Below are positions 8,310 through 17,387 of a DNA stretch of 64,000 bases, one piece after another. The DNA comes from Herbaspirillum rhizosphaerae_A. GTDB taxonomy: Bacteria > Pseudomonadota > Gammaproteobacteria > Burkholderiales > Burkholderiaceae_D. The notes under the pieces are model-generated. The model searched no databases. It saw only the letters and a program-made list of their open reading frames with translations, and was not told the DNA's origin. Position 1 is the first letter of the stretch; each line of letters opens with the position of its first letter. The stretch is taken from contig NZ_JAQQFR010000012.1 in the NCBI RefSeq assembly GCF_046025915.1, forward strand, positions 62,001 to 126,000, read 5' to 3'. The position numbers were made by a program, and so were the translations under genes.

Positions 8310-8835
8310 TCCCATTCCATAAAGAGCGACCTTGCTCCGCGATGCTTTGTCGGCCGTACGCGAAATCGCCGCAAGGATTCTGCCGCGCCCCAGACGATAT
8401 TGCGTGCCGACGCTGACACTATGAGAATCCAGCCTGGCATTGCTCCCAACAATGTTGACGTAGGTCGCCCCGATCACAGGCGTCAACAGCGGCACGATGG
8501 CGGAATGGTCGTTACGCATGTGCGCATAAACCCCGCGTCAGATTAGCGCTGATATTGGGCGCAATATAGCCGTTCGATATTCCTCCTGTATCGACCTCGA
8601 TCCGGCTTTCCAGGTTGATCATTGCCTTGTAGCCTTGCCCAAGGTCTTCCCATCCTTTGACGCCAATCCTCGAGCCTTCGAATTGTCCGCTTGCCAGATT
8701 GAATTGCGTGCCGTTACCAAATCGGGAAACCTGCGTGCCGGCATCCATGACGCCGTAGATCGTGATACTGGATTGTGCCAAGGCCCCGGTAAAAGGAAGT
8801 ACGAGAACGCCCATGCCGATGATGAGTCGATGCAT
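8310..8835 (-). pseudogene. Gram-negative porin (Burkholderiales OmpC-like), internally deleted
   Basis: The front is an intact porin start: signal peptide LIIGMGVLVLPFTGALA, then QSSITIYGVMDAG, GSRIGVKGWEDLGQGYKA and FQLE-like strand sequence up to about residue 95. The frame then shifts near 8520 into porin-like sequence in the +1 frame (VYAHMRNDHSAIVPLL, then VGTQYRLGRGRILAAISRTA and KVALYGMGY) and ends near 8309 without the usual terminal strand and Phe. At about 170 recognisable residues against ~350-400 in intact porins, a large middle section and the C-terminus are gone. Not functional. Confidence 0.78.
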
Positions 8836-9191
8836 ACGAATGACTTACTTAAAGAGGAAATTAAAAACAGGCTTGACGATTGGCTAGCCGATGCGCGTCA
8901 TGTCAGATGGCTTGATCAACGCTTATCTCTCTGACAAGGATGCGGATTGAAACAGAAATATGAGCCCATTGGCCGCGACCTCACTCTATACCTGTCACTT
9001 TTCAGATTTTTTCTGTGGCGATCCCATTTAAATATCGTCGATAAAAGTTAATAAATTGAAAACACGTGCGACATCTGACTGTCCGAGATCGTGTACCTTA
9101 TCGGCAACTTTGGCTGTCCAAAACAGTCAAGATTTGGTATCGTCGCGCGATTCCCCGACTTTCCCATCCTTTCCTATCTGCATTGACCTCC
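8836..9191. other. Intergenic region upstream of purT
   Basis: A 356-bp stretch between the porin start and the purT start codon. It should hold the old porin promoter on the minus strand and the purT promoter on the plus strand, but I cannot place either with confidence. No gene, repeat or RNA motif is recognised. Some longer readings of purT would start inside it (from 9066), but they add a tail absent from the family. Confidence 0.5.
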
Positions 9192-10403
9192 ATGAAGACA
9201 CCTGTCCGCCTCGGCACTCCGCTTTCCCCTTCCGCCACCAAAGTCATGCTGCTCGGCTCCGGCGAGCTTGGCAAAGAAGTGATCATCGCCCTGCAACGCC
9301 TGGGCGTGGAAGTCATCGCCGTGGACCGCTATGCTGATGCGCCCGGCCATCAGGTGGCACATCGTTCACACGTCATCAACATGACCGACGGTGCGGCGCT
9401 GGCTGCACTGATCGAAAAGGAACAACCTGATCTGGTCGTGCCGGAAATCGAAGCCATCGCCACCGAGACCCTGGTCGAGCTGGAAAAAGCCGGCAAGGCG
9501 CGCGTCATCCCGACCGCCCGCGCCGCCTGGTTGACCATGAACCGCGAAGGCATTCGCCGCCTGGCCGGTGAAACCCTGAGCCTGGCGACGTCGCCTTACC
9601 GCTTTGCCGATAGCCTGGAAGAACTGAAAGCCGCCACAGAACAAATCGGTTTCCCCTGCGTGATCAAACCGGTCATGTCGTCCTCCGGCAAGGGCCAGTC
9701 GAAAATCGACAGCGCCGCCGAAGTCGAAGCCGCATGGAACTACGCCGCAGCCGGCGGCCGCGTCGATTCCGGTCGCGTGATCGTCGAAGGCTTCATCGAC
9801 TTCGACTATGAAATCACTCTGCTGACCGTACGTTCGCTCAACGAAAACGGCGACACCATCACCAGCTTCTGCGAGCCGATCGGCCACGTGCAAGTCAAGG
9901 GCGACTATGTCGAATCCTGGCAGCCGCATCCTATGCATCCGACCGCATTGGACAAGGCTCGCGACATCGCTCGTAAGGTCACCGAAAACCTCGGCGGTCT
10001 CGGCCTGTTCGGCGTGGAATTGTTCGTCAAGGGTGAAATGGTCTGGTTCTCCGAAGTCAGCCCGCGTCCGCACGACACCGGCATGGTCACCATGGTCAGC
10101 CAGATTCAGAGCGAATTCGAACTGCACGCCAAGGCCATCCTTGGCCTGCCGGTCAACGTTGCATTGCGCACGCCGGGCGCGTCTGCCGTGATCTACGGTC
10201 AGCACGATGCCAAGGCCATCGCCTTCGAAGGCGTGGCTGACGCTCTGCGCATACCAGGTGCCGATATTCGCCTGTTCGGCAAGCCGGAGTCCTTCGAGCG
10301 CCGCCGCATGGGCGTGGCACTGGCTGCCGCCGACAACGTCAATGATGCACGCATCCGCGCCAAGCAGGCTGCCGCCAAGGTCAAGCCAGTCAAGACCAAC
10401 TAA
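9192..10403 (+). CDS. purT: Formate-dependent phosphoribosylglycinamide formyltransferase (GAR transformylase 2)
   Basis: Catalyses the ATP- and formate-dependent formylation of GAR in purine synthesis, the folate-independent alternative to PurN. The 403-aa product has the family layout: N-terminal Rossmann-like domain (KVMLLGSGELGKEV near residue 18), a central ATP-grasp domain (FPCVIKPVMSSSGKGQS near 155, then IVEGFIDFDYEITLL, FGVELFV and SEVSPRPHDTGMVT near 285) and a small C-terminal domain. ATG 9192 gives the usual length. It is monocistronic, with about 160 bp before nadB. Confidence 0.95.
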   Translation: MKTPVRLGTPLSPSATKVMLLGSGELGKEVIIALQRLGVEVIAVDRYADAPGHQVAHRSHVINMTDGAALAALIEKEQPDLVVPEIEAIATETLVELEKAGKARVIPTARAAWLTMNREGIRRLAGETLSLATSPYRFADSLEELKAATEQIGFPCVIKPVMSSSGKGQSKIDSAAEVEAAWNYAAAGGRVDSGRVIVEGFIDFDYEITLLTVRSLNENGDTITSFCEPIGHVQVKGDYVESWQPHPMHPTALDKARDIARKVTENLGGLGLFGVELFVKGEMVWFSEVSPRPHDTGMVTMVSQIQSEFELHAKAILGLPVNVALRTPGASAVIYGQHDAKAIAFEGVADALRIPGADIRLFGKPESFERRRMGVALAAADNVNDARIRAKQAAAKVKPVKTN

Positions 10404-10505
10404 TCTCTGCAGAACCCGCTGTATCGGCATCGCTGTGCATTCGTGCAGCGATGCATCCTCCCCGCCGTTCTTTCCCGACTTCCCCGCTGACAGCGACCTG
10501 TGCGA

Positions 10506-10532
10506 TTGCCGACCACGATTGGCAGCTATAAT
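10506..10532 (+). promoter_or_regulatory. Probable sigma-70 promoter of nadB
   Basis: A consensus TATAAT at 10527-10532 lies 33 bp upstream of the nadB ATG. The best -35 candidate is TTGCCG at 10506-10511, with a short 15-bp spacer. If used, the leader would be only about 25 nt. Confidence 0.35.
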
Positions 10533-10565
10533 CGTGCATTCCTTTCAACATCTTTGCCTGCTCTC

Positions 10566-12167
10566 ATGAAATTCGATGTCGCCATCATCGGCAGCGGACT
10601 TGCCGGTTTGTCGGTTGCTCTGCATCTTGCCGAAAAGAAAAACGTAGTCGTGATCTCCAAGGGTGAACTGCTCGACGGGGCCAGCAACTGGGCGCAAGGC
10701 GGCATCGCTGCCGTGCTTGATTCGGGCGACAGCCATGAGCAGCACATCGACGACACGCTGATCGCTGGCGCCGGCTTGTGCGACGAAGGCTCGACCCGCT
10801 TTATCGTCGAACACGGCCGTGAAGCCATTGAATGGCTGATCGAGCAAGGCGTACCCTTCACACGCGACGACAGCGCCGAGCTGGGCTATCACCTGACGCG
10901 CGAAGGCGGCCATAGCCAGCGCCGCATCATTCACGCCGCTGACGCCACCGGTCATGCGGTGCAGGTGACGCTGGAGCAGCGCGTCCGCGCACACCCGAAC
11001 ATCACGTTGCTGGAGCATCACTGCGCCATCGACGTCATCACGACGAAAAAACTCGATCCGTCCACCAAGGGCACGCCACGTTGCGTCGGCGTCTACGTAC
11101 AAGACATCAGGCAAGGCAAGGTCGTCACCGTCGCGGCCGATCACACCGTGCTGGCAACCGGCGGCGCAGGCAAGGTCTATCTCTATACGTCCAATCCCGA
11201 TTCCGCCACCGGCGACGGCATTGCGATGGCTTCGCGCGCAGGCTGCCGCGTGGCCAACATGGAGTTCATCCAGTTCCACCCGACCTGCCTGTATCACCCG
11301 TACGCCAAGTCTTTCCTGATCAGCGAGGCCTTGCGCGGCGAAGGCGCCTTGCTGAAACTCCCCGCCGCTGCCGGTGCGGCTGCCGGGACGCGCTTCATGC
11401 CCGAGCACGACGACAGGGCCGAACTCGCGCCCCGCGACATCGTCGCCCGCAGCATCGACTTTGAGATGAAAAAGCGCGGTCTCGATCACGTCGACCTCGA
11501 CATCAGCCATCAGCCGCCGGAATTCATCAAGGAACATTTCCCAACCATTCAGGCGCGTTGCCTGGAGTTTGGTATCGACATCACCAAGCAGCCGATCCCG
11601 GTCGTGCCGGCCGCGCATTACACCTGTGGCGGCGTGGTCACTGACATGTCCGGCCGTACCGACCTGCCCGGCCTGTATGCCGTCGGCGAAACCGCTTACA
11701 CCGGCTTGCACGGCGCCAACCGCCTGGCCAGCAATTCACTGCTGGAATGCCTGGTGCTGGGCCGTGCTACCGCTCAATACATTGAACAGCAGGCGGCCGC
11801 CCCCGAACTCGCCTTGCCTGTCTGGGACGAAAGCCGCGTCACCAACGCCGATGAAGAAGTCGTGATCTCGCACAACTGGGATGAATTACGCCGTTTCATG
11901 TGGAATTACGTCAGCATTGTGCGCACCAACAAGCGGCTCGAACGCGCCCAGCATCGCATCCGTCTGCTGCGCGAAGAAATCGACGAGTACTACGCCAACT
12001 TCCGGATCACGCGCGACCTGTTGGAACTGCGCAATCTGGTGGAGGTGGCGTCGCTCATCGTCAACAGCGCACTGGCACGCAAAGAAAGCCGCGGCCTGCA
12101 TTACAGCCTGGACTATCCGGATACACTGGCGAAAGCTTTGCCAACGGTGCTGTCACCACAAAAATAA
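10566..12167 (+). CDS. nadB: L-aspartate oxidase
   Basis: FAD enzyme that oxidises L-aspartate to iminoaspartate, the first step of de novo NAD synthesis; NadA and NadC, encoded about 5-9 kb away, take the product on. The FAD-binding GSGLAGLSVAL is at about residues 10-20, GASNWAQGGIAAV near 40, the active-site region EFIQFHPTCLY near 235, and the second FAD motif LHGANRLASNSLLECLVLG near 380. The 533-aa length is normal. ATG 10566 is chosen because the longer reading adds residues before the Rossmann strand. Confidence 0.95.
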   Translation: MKFDVAIIGSGLAGLSVALHLAEKKNVVVISKGELLDGASNWAQGGIAAVLDSGDSHEQHIDDTLIAGAGLCDEGSTRFIVEHGREAIEWLIEQGVPFTRDDSAELGYHLTREGGHSQRRIIHAADATGHAVQVTLEQRVRAHPNITLLEHHCAIDVITTKKLDPSTKGTPRCVGVYVQDIRQGKVVTVAADHTVLATGGAGKVYLYTSNPDSATGDGIAMASRAGCRVANMEFIQFHPTCLYHPYAKSFLISEALRGEGALLKLPAAAGAAAGTRFMPEHDDRAELAPRDIVARSIDFEMKKRGLDHVDLDISHQPPEFIKEHFPTIQARCLEFGIDITKQPIPVVPAAHYTCGGVVTDMSGRTDLPGLYAVGETAYTGLHGANRLASNSLLECLVLGRATAQYIEQQAAAPELALPVWDESRVTNADEEVVISHNWDELRRFMWNYVSIVRTNKRLERAQHRIRLLREEIDEYYANFRITRDLLELRNLVEVASLIVNSALARKESRGLHYSLDYPDTLAKALPTVLSPQK

Positions 12168-12261
12168 ACAGGCTGAAACACAAGCTGAGGTGCATGTTGA
12201 AGCGCAGGTTCGGGATAATAATGGAAGGCAGTACAAATCGAATTTGCTGAAGGAGGAGATG

Positions 12262-12540
12262 ATGAGCATTACGCGTATCAATACATTCCGGGCACTCGAC
12301 GACCGTGTCGATGATTTGAAAAAATTCCTGCTTGCGCTGCTTCCCACCATACGCGCATCGGCCGGTTGCCAGTCCTGCCAGTTCCTGCAAGATCAGAGTA
12401 TCCCGTCGCGCATGGTCATCATCGAAGTCTGGGACAGCATCGACGCGCATCACGACTCGTTGCAGCACGTCTCCAAGGCCAGTATTGAAGAAGTCAAAAC
12501 CATGCTGGCGGCAGCGCCTGTGGGCGGCTACTACCAATAA
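12262..12540 (+). CDS. Antibiotic biosynthesis monooxygenase (ABM) domain protein
   Basis: A 92-aa ferredoxin-like alpha+beta barrel protein of the ABM superfamily, whose members are small dimeric monooxygenases or binding proteins. Visible features are an N-terminal strand (SITRINTF), a central SCQFLQDQ and the strand MVIIEVWDSIDAHHDSLQHV, typical of the fold. A very strong ribosome site (AAGGAGG) precedes tandem ATG codons at 12259 and 12262. It lies about 90 bp behind nadB on the same strand and may be cotranscribed. The substrate is unknown. Confidence 0.72.
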   Translation: MSITRINTFRALDDRVDDLKKFLLALLPTIRASAGCQSCQFLQDQSIPSRMVIIEVWDSIDAHHDSLQHVSKASIEEVKTMLAAAPVGGYYQ

Positions 12541-12686
12541 CACCAAGGGCTCCGGCAAATACGGCACCAGAACGTATCCGATTTCGGCTACATCGCGGTC
12601 TGCGCCCATCTTTCTTGCGCTCCTCGCATTGCCGACATGGCGGGGAGCGATTTACCATTACCGCATTGCCATTCTCTCTTTCTATC

Positions 12687-14969
12687 GTGACACGCACTCC
12701 CTTCTTCAATCTGCCCCGTCTTGTCGCGGGAGTTGCCCTGGCGACTCTGCTCACGCAGTCCGCGCTGTCCGCCGAGAATGTCGATACGCCAACCAAGGAA
12801 GCCGCCACAAAGCCCAGACCGCGCATCGGCCTGGTGCTATCCGGTGGCGGTGCACGCGGTTATGCCCATCTGGGCGTCCTGCAATATCTGGAAAAGCTGC
12901 ACATCCCGGTCGATTACATTGCCGCCACCAGCATGGGCGCACTGGTGGGCGGCCTTTACGCCAGCGGGATCTCGGCGGAAGAGCTGGAGCACCGACTGTC
13001 CAAAACCAACCTGAGCGATATCGCCTTTGATCGCAATGAACGCGCCAAGCTCCCCCAGTCGCAACGCGAGGATGATTTTCAATATCCGATTTCGATTGCG
13101 GTCGGTTATGACGACGGCAAACTGAAGCTTGCACCGGGGCTCGTACAAGGCAACAACCTGCTGACGCTGCTGCAAAACTGGACGGCACAGCTACCGGGCA
13201 ACATTTCCTTTGACCGGCTACCCATCCCTTTCCGTGCCGTCGCCACCGATCTCGGCAAGGGTACAGCCGTCATTCTCGATCATGGTTCGCTGCCGCGTGC
13301 GATGCGCGCCAGCATGGCCGTTCCGGGGTTATTTGCACCTTATCAGATTGACGGCCGCACGCTGGTCGACGGCGGTCTGGTAAGCAATCTGCCGGTACAG
13401 GAAGCGCGCGACATGGGTGCCGATATCATCATCGCCGTCAACATCGCCACGCCGCTGCAGGATCCTGCCAATCTGCAATCGCCGACCGCTGTGGCGCAAC
13501 AGATGGTGGGCATCCTGATTCAGCAAAACGTCAAATCGCAGAAAGCCTTGCTCGGCAAAAGCGACATCCTCATTGAACCGGAACTGGCCGGCATGTCTTT
13601 CACCGATTTTGCACGCGGCAGAGATGGCGTGAATGCCGGGTGGGACGCCGCTCAGGCGCAAAGCAAGCGGCTCACTGAACTCTCTCTGCCGCCGGAAGAA
13701 TGGAAAACCTATCTGGCAGCGCGCCACACCGACATGGCATTGGCGAAAGGCACACGCGTCGATGCCATCGAGATCAAGACCACCGGCCGCATTCCCGCCG
13801 CCTACGTACGCAGCCGCCTGAGCGTCAAGGAAGGCGACGTCTACGATGCCGACCAGATCAACCAGCAGTTGTCGCAACTGTCGACCAACGGCGACTTCAA
13901 TGCCTTGACACAGGAGATAGTCAACAAGGACGGCCGTAACGTCCTGCTGATCGATGCCGAAGAAAAATCCTGGGGACCGCAATACCTGCTGTTCGGTCTC
14001 GGTATTTCCAATACCTTCGATGGCCGCGGCAGCGTCAACCTGCAGATCGGCCATCGCTATCCATGGATGAATCAGAGCGGTCTGGAATGGCGCAACGATG
14101 TCATTCTCGGCAATAAACGGGCAAGCCTGCACAGCGAATTGCGGCAACCACTCTTCGGCTCGTCAGGATTGTATGTTTCGCCCTATATTGATATCGGCCG
14201 TCGCTATGTGGATATCTATCCGGACGGCAGTAATGCCAAGGCATCGCCTGTAACGCAATATCGTTTCGACACCGATACTGCCGGCATCGATCTTGGCATG
14301 CCGTTGGCGCAATTGGGCGATTTACGATTGGGTGTCAGCTATCAGCATACAAAGTACACGCCGACCTACAACATCTCTTTGGAAAGCGTTGGGCCGCTAT
14401 TCACGGCCATCCAATCCAACCAGCCGGTCGCGCGTGCCCGCCTGACCATCGATCAGCTCGACGATCCACTTTTCCCGCGCAAGGGCTATTACATTTATTC
14501 AGAGGTCAATCGCGGATTTGGTCAGGTGGACAATCGTTATAGCGATGCCCAGCTCAAAACACTATGGGCATTCAGCCGGGATCGCAACACCTTCAATGTC
14601 GCGGTGGAAGCGGCCAGCAATCTGTCCAGTAACAACGCTGGGCCGGGATTTTTCCTTGGCGGATTTCAACGTTTATCGGCTTACGCGCCGGATCAGTTCT
14701 ATGGCAACTACTTGCTGTACAGCCGCCTGACTTATTTGCGCGACCTGACTGACTACAGCTTGCTCGGTCTGCGCAATCCGGTTCTCGGCAGCAGCCTGGA
14801 GGCCGGCAATGTCTGGCAAACACGCGATGCTTTCGGGGATGGGCCCTACAAAAAGAGTCTGAGTCTTTTCCTTGGCGGGAACAGCCCTGTCGGCCCCGTC
14901 TATTTCGGCGCGGCCTTAGGACAGCAGGGAGTGTGGAATTTGTATTTGCAGCTGGGACGGGTGTTCTGA
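12687..14969 (+). CDS. PlpD-like patatin phospholipase autotransporter (type Vd secretion)
   Basis: A 760-aa protein with signal peptide (about 1-30), patatin lipase domain (about 45-320), POTRA-like domain (about 350-425) and an outer-membrane beta-barrel of the surface-antigen type to the C-terminus, ending in an aromatic residue. This is the type Vd autotransporter layout of P. aeruginosa PlpD, where the lipase domain is exported through its own barrel. Catalytic elements are present: oxyanion SGGGARGYAHLG, nucleophile ATSMGALVGG, and Asp in DGGLVSNLP. GTG 12687 is chosen because it opens directly onto the signal peptide; the longer TTG reading does not. Confidence 0.85.
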   Translation: MTRTPFFNLPRLVAGVALATLLTQSALSAENVDTPTKEAATKPRPRIGLVLSGGGARGYAHLGVLQYLEKLHIPVDYIAATSMGALVGGLYASGISAEELEHRLSKTNLSDIAFDRNERAKLPQSQREDDFQYPISIAVGYDDGKLKLAPGLVQGNNLLTLLQNWTAQLPGNISFDRLPIPFRAVATDLGKGTAVILDHGSLPRAMRASMAVPGLFAPYQIDGRTLVDGGLVSNLPVQEARDMGADIIIAVNIATPLQDPANLQSPTAVAQQMVGILIQQNVKSQKALLGKSDILIEPELAGMSFTDFARGRDGVNAGWDAAQAQSKRLTELSLPPEEWKTYLAARHTDMALAKGTRVDAIEIKTTGRIPAAYVRSRLSVKEGDVYDADQINQQLSQLSTNGDFNALTQEIVNKDGRNVLLIDAEEKSWGPQYLLFGLGISNTFDGRGSVNLQIGHRYPWMNQSGLEWRNDVILGNKRASLHSELRQPLFGSSGLYVSPYIDIGRRYVDIYPDGSNAKASPVTQYRFDTDTAGIDLGMPLAQLGDLRLGVSYQHTKYTPTYNISLESVGPLFTAIQSNQPVARARLTIDQLDDPLFPRKGYYIYSEVNRGFGQVDNRYSDAQLKTLWAFSRDRNTFNVAVEAASNLSSNNAGPGFFLGGFQRLSAYAPDQFYGNYLLYSRLTYLRDLTDYSLLGLRNPVLGSSLEAGNVWQTRDAFGDGPYKKSLSLFLGGNSPVGPVYFGAALGQQGVWNLYLQLGRVF

Positions 14970-14980
14970 GTCGAACCTGA

Positions 14981-15013
14981 GGCACGACAAGGCAAGACAA
15001 GGCAAGACAAGAC
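14981..15013. repeat. Short tandem repeat, 10-bp unit
   Basis: Just over three copies of a GGCAAGACAA unit (the first has one change) fill most of the 53 bp between two convergent genes. No hairpin is formed. Such repeats are prone to slippage, but here they would not alter any reading frame. Confidence 0.7.
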
Positions 15014-15022
15014 GATGGGCCT

Positions 15023-15862
15023 TTAGCTTTGCGCGTTGTCGTTCTTTTCTTCCGCAACTGCGCCGCGCATGCGCTTGCGCGCACGTTCCGGCATAGGCGG
15101 AAAACCGAAGAATTCCAGCACGCTGTTGGCAACCTGATCACGATCATTGTCGACGCAAATCATGTGATAGCTGTTCTCCAGCACAACGGTGCGCGCATCC
15201 GGGATGCTTGCCTGCAGATATTCTGCCGACCGCAAGCTGGTCAGTTCGTCTTCGCGCGCATGCACGATCAGCGTCGGTGCTTTGATGTTCTTTGCCCCCG
15301 CACTGGCCCAACTGCGCAGACGATCGACCTGGCGAATGCAAGCCATCGGCACCCAGCGATAATGGAAATTGTCGCCACGCTCGAACTTGGCTTTCACCAC
15401 AGCACGCACCAGCGTGTTCTTGATGCCGAATGGTTCGCCCTCCTCCACCTTCATACGCGACGCAACACCTGGGATCAGATAGAACAGCGACCGCAAGCCG
15501 GCATACCAGGGCGTTGACCAGCCGTCGATGTAAATCGGCGGCGCCAGCGTGACCAGCTTGCCCTGCTGTGCGGTGTGACCGACGCGCTCGCACACGGCGA
15601 GCGCGAGCAAAGCGCCCATGCACATGCCCATGACATGCAATTGCTCATATTGCGGCTGCAATTCTCGATACTGCGCCACGACCAGATCTATCCATTGTTC
15701 AGCACGAATCGGGATGAGATCCTCCGGCCTTGTACCGTGTCCGGGCAAGGTAACGGCATGGGTATCGGCGCCGGCTTTTTGCAGGATCTTGTGCATGGAT
15801 CCCAGATCGTATTGTGTGCCGCCAAGCCCGTGAATCAGTATGACCCCAACCTTGGCGGTCAT
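15023..15862 (-). CDS. Alpha/beta hydrolase with a Cys nucleophile (GxCxG)
   Basis: A 279-aa single-domain hydrolase starting VGVILIHGLGGTQYDLG, with the oxyanion HGLGG. The nucleophile elbow reads GMCMG, so Cys replaces the usual Ser of GxSxG. Acid Asp (HAREDEL, about 215) and His (NSYHMI, about 243) complete a triad. It otherwise resembles Est30-type carboxylesterases, where the motif is GLSMGG. Cys nucleophiles are known in PHA synthases and dienelactone hydrolases, so the change is compatible with activity, perhaps on thioesters. Its ATG overlaps the MASE1 gene stop as ATGA, so the two genes are translationally coupled. The C-terminal tail is basic and probably disordered. Confidence 0.75.
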   Translation of the reverse strand: MTAKVGVILIHGLGGTQYDLGSMHKILQKAGADTHAVTLPGHGTRPEDLIPIRAEQWIDLVVAQYRELQPQYEQLHVMGMCMGALLALAVCERVGHTAQQGKLVTLAPPIYIDGWSTPWYAGLRSLFYLIPGVASRMKVEEGEPFGIKNTLVRAVVKAKFERGDNFHYRWVPMACIRQVDRLRSWASAGAKNIKAPTLIVHAREDELTSLRSAEYLQASIPDARTVVLENSYHMICVDNDRDQVANSVLEFFGFPPMPERARKRMRGAVAEEKNDNAQS

Positions 15863-17172
15863 TTTTCGCTCCGGCCTTGCGTGAGATCAGCGGCATCGAA
15901 ATGCCAGGTACCCGCGACCATGACGAGACTGCCATCCGGGTCGTGCAGACTGCGGCTCATGTCCGTTGCGCCGATAACACGGCCATTGCCCAGCAAGAGA
16001 CGAAACGGCAGGTCTTCGCGCACATCATCGCCCTCATTGCCCTCATCGCCTTCACTACGATTGTCTTCCGACCAGCGCTGACGCATGCGGTGCTGATCCA
16101 GAGGATGCACCAGCTTGAGCGCATCATCCAATGTTGTGAACTTGTCCGGCGACAGACCCAACAGGCTTTGCACATCGCCGCTCCAGGCAATGGTTTTCTT
16201 TTCAGGATTGATGCTGTACACCAGTTGGCGACTTACTGTCAGCGCCAGCTCGACTTCGCTCTTCCAACGCGCTACATCCTCATGCAGTTGTTCGCGCGTC
16301 GTCTTCAAGGCGCTGATCAGCAACGACAGCAACGAGGCCACTGCCAGATAGACCTGTAATTCGAGCAAGGCATTGCTCGAATTCAGCTGAACCAGTTCGA
16401 CGAAAGGTCCGCGCCCGAGCGAGTTGTAGACAAACGCCATCAGCGACAGCACCGCCACCGACAAGGCGCCGCCGCGACCACCCCACAGCAGCGCAACCAG
16501 TGCGATGAAGAACAACGGCAGATAGGTCGATGAAAAATCGATATCGAAAATGATCCGATCAAGATTGCTGTCGAAGGCAATGTAGCCAGTCGCAATCACG
16601 GCAATGAACGCTGCCAGACCCAGCAAAAATTCAGTACGTGCAATCCCGCCCGAACGCGTCGCACGGAACTGCGACCAACTCGCCAGCACCGGCGTCATGA
16701 TCAGGATGCCGACCAGATCAGACAGCGCCCATACGCGCAAGGTCGGCCAGAATGGTGTGTCTTGCGTCATCACGAACCAGGCTGCGCCAAAAATCCCGCT
16801 GACGACGCTGGCGCCGACCCCGACCATCAGCAAACCACGCACAAAATACAGCCCTTCCATCGGAAAGGGCGCACGCCGCACCAGCCATACCGCTATCGCG
16901 GCAACACCGATCTCATCGAGGCAAAACAAGGCCATGCGCCAGAGTTCGCGATGTTCCAGCCAGCCCAGCAGTATCTGCGCGGCAAACAGCAGCACCAGCA
17001 ACGGAAACCAGCGCGCCGTCGGCGTCAGCAACAAGGCGCTGACGGTGATCCCTGCCGGCAGCCAGATATACCCCGTCGCCACGAAGGAGCCGTTCAATGC
17101 ATGCGACACATAACCGAACACAAAGTACAGTGCGGCCCACAGAAGAGGTGCGACAAGATTGTTTGATTTCAC
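15859..17172 (-). CDS. MASE1 membrane-sensor and PAS domain protein without output domain
   Basis: A 437-aa integral membrane protein. The N-terminal ~300 residues contain 8-9 helices of MASE1 type (GYIWLPAGITVSALLL near 32, VWALSDLVGILIMTPVLASW near 150). A short coiled segment (KTTREQLHEDVARWKSEVELAL) and one PAS domain (about 320-430) follow. MASE1 normally precedes a histidine kinase or GGDEF/EAL output; here the protein ends after the PAS fold. GTG 17172 is chosen because AGGGA lies 7 bp upstream. The stop overlaps the ATG of the Cys-hydrolase, so the sensor and hydrolase are probably made together. A charged Glu/Asp/Asn stretch (EGDEGNEGDD) interrupts the PAS domain. Confidence 0.72.
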   Translation of the reverse strand: MKSNNLVAPLLWAALYFVFGYVSHALNGSFVATGYIWLPAGITVSALLLTPTARWFPLLVLLFAAQILLGWLEHRELWRMALFCLDEIGVAAIAVWLVRRAPFPMEGLYFVRGLLMVGVGASVVSGIFGAAWFVMTQDTPFWPTLRVWALSDLVGILIMTPVLASWSQFRATRSGGIARTEFLLGLAAFIAVIATGYIAFDSNLDRIIFDIDFSSTYLPLFFIALVALLWGGRGGALSVAVLSLMAFVYNSLGRGPFVELVQLNSSNALLELQVYLAVASLLSLLISALKTTREQLHEDVARWKSEVELALTVSRQLVYSINPEKKTIAWSGDVQSLLGLSPDKFTTLDDALKLVHPLDQHRMRQRWSEDNRSEGDEGNEGDDVREDLPFRLLLGNGRVIGATDMSRSLHDPDGSLVMVAGTWHFDAADLTQGRSEK

Positions 17173-17301
17173 GATGAATTCCCTGAGGATTGCCTGCTTG
17201 TTCTTGCACGCCCCGACCACGCAAATAACATGATGCGACTTGCTTGCCGGGAACGACTGGATGGCGCATTTTAGCAGGCTCGCTGATACCAGCCGCCAAT
17301 G

Positions 17302-17338
17302 TAAAACAACCCGCATCTTCCGAAGAAAATGCGGGTTG
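17302..17338 (-). terminator. Terminator downstream of nadC
   Basis: A perfect 10-bp stem (CAACCCGCAT at 17307-17316 and complement at 17329-17338) is followed on the minus strand by a short T-run. It lies 50 bp after the nadC stop and ends the ABC-F/nadA/nadC transcript. Confidence 0.75.
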
Positions 17339-17387
17339 CTTCAAGAACCGAACCTCAACATCTGAACCGGCTTTTCAGCCGATGAGA

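Noticed and set aside
14981..15013. 10-bp tandem repeats as the start of a CRISPR array
   Set aside because: No spacers, only three units, no cas genes in the window.
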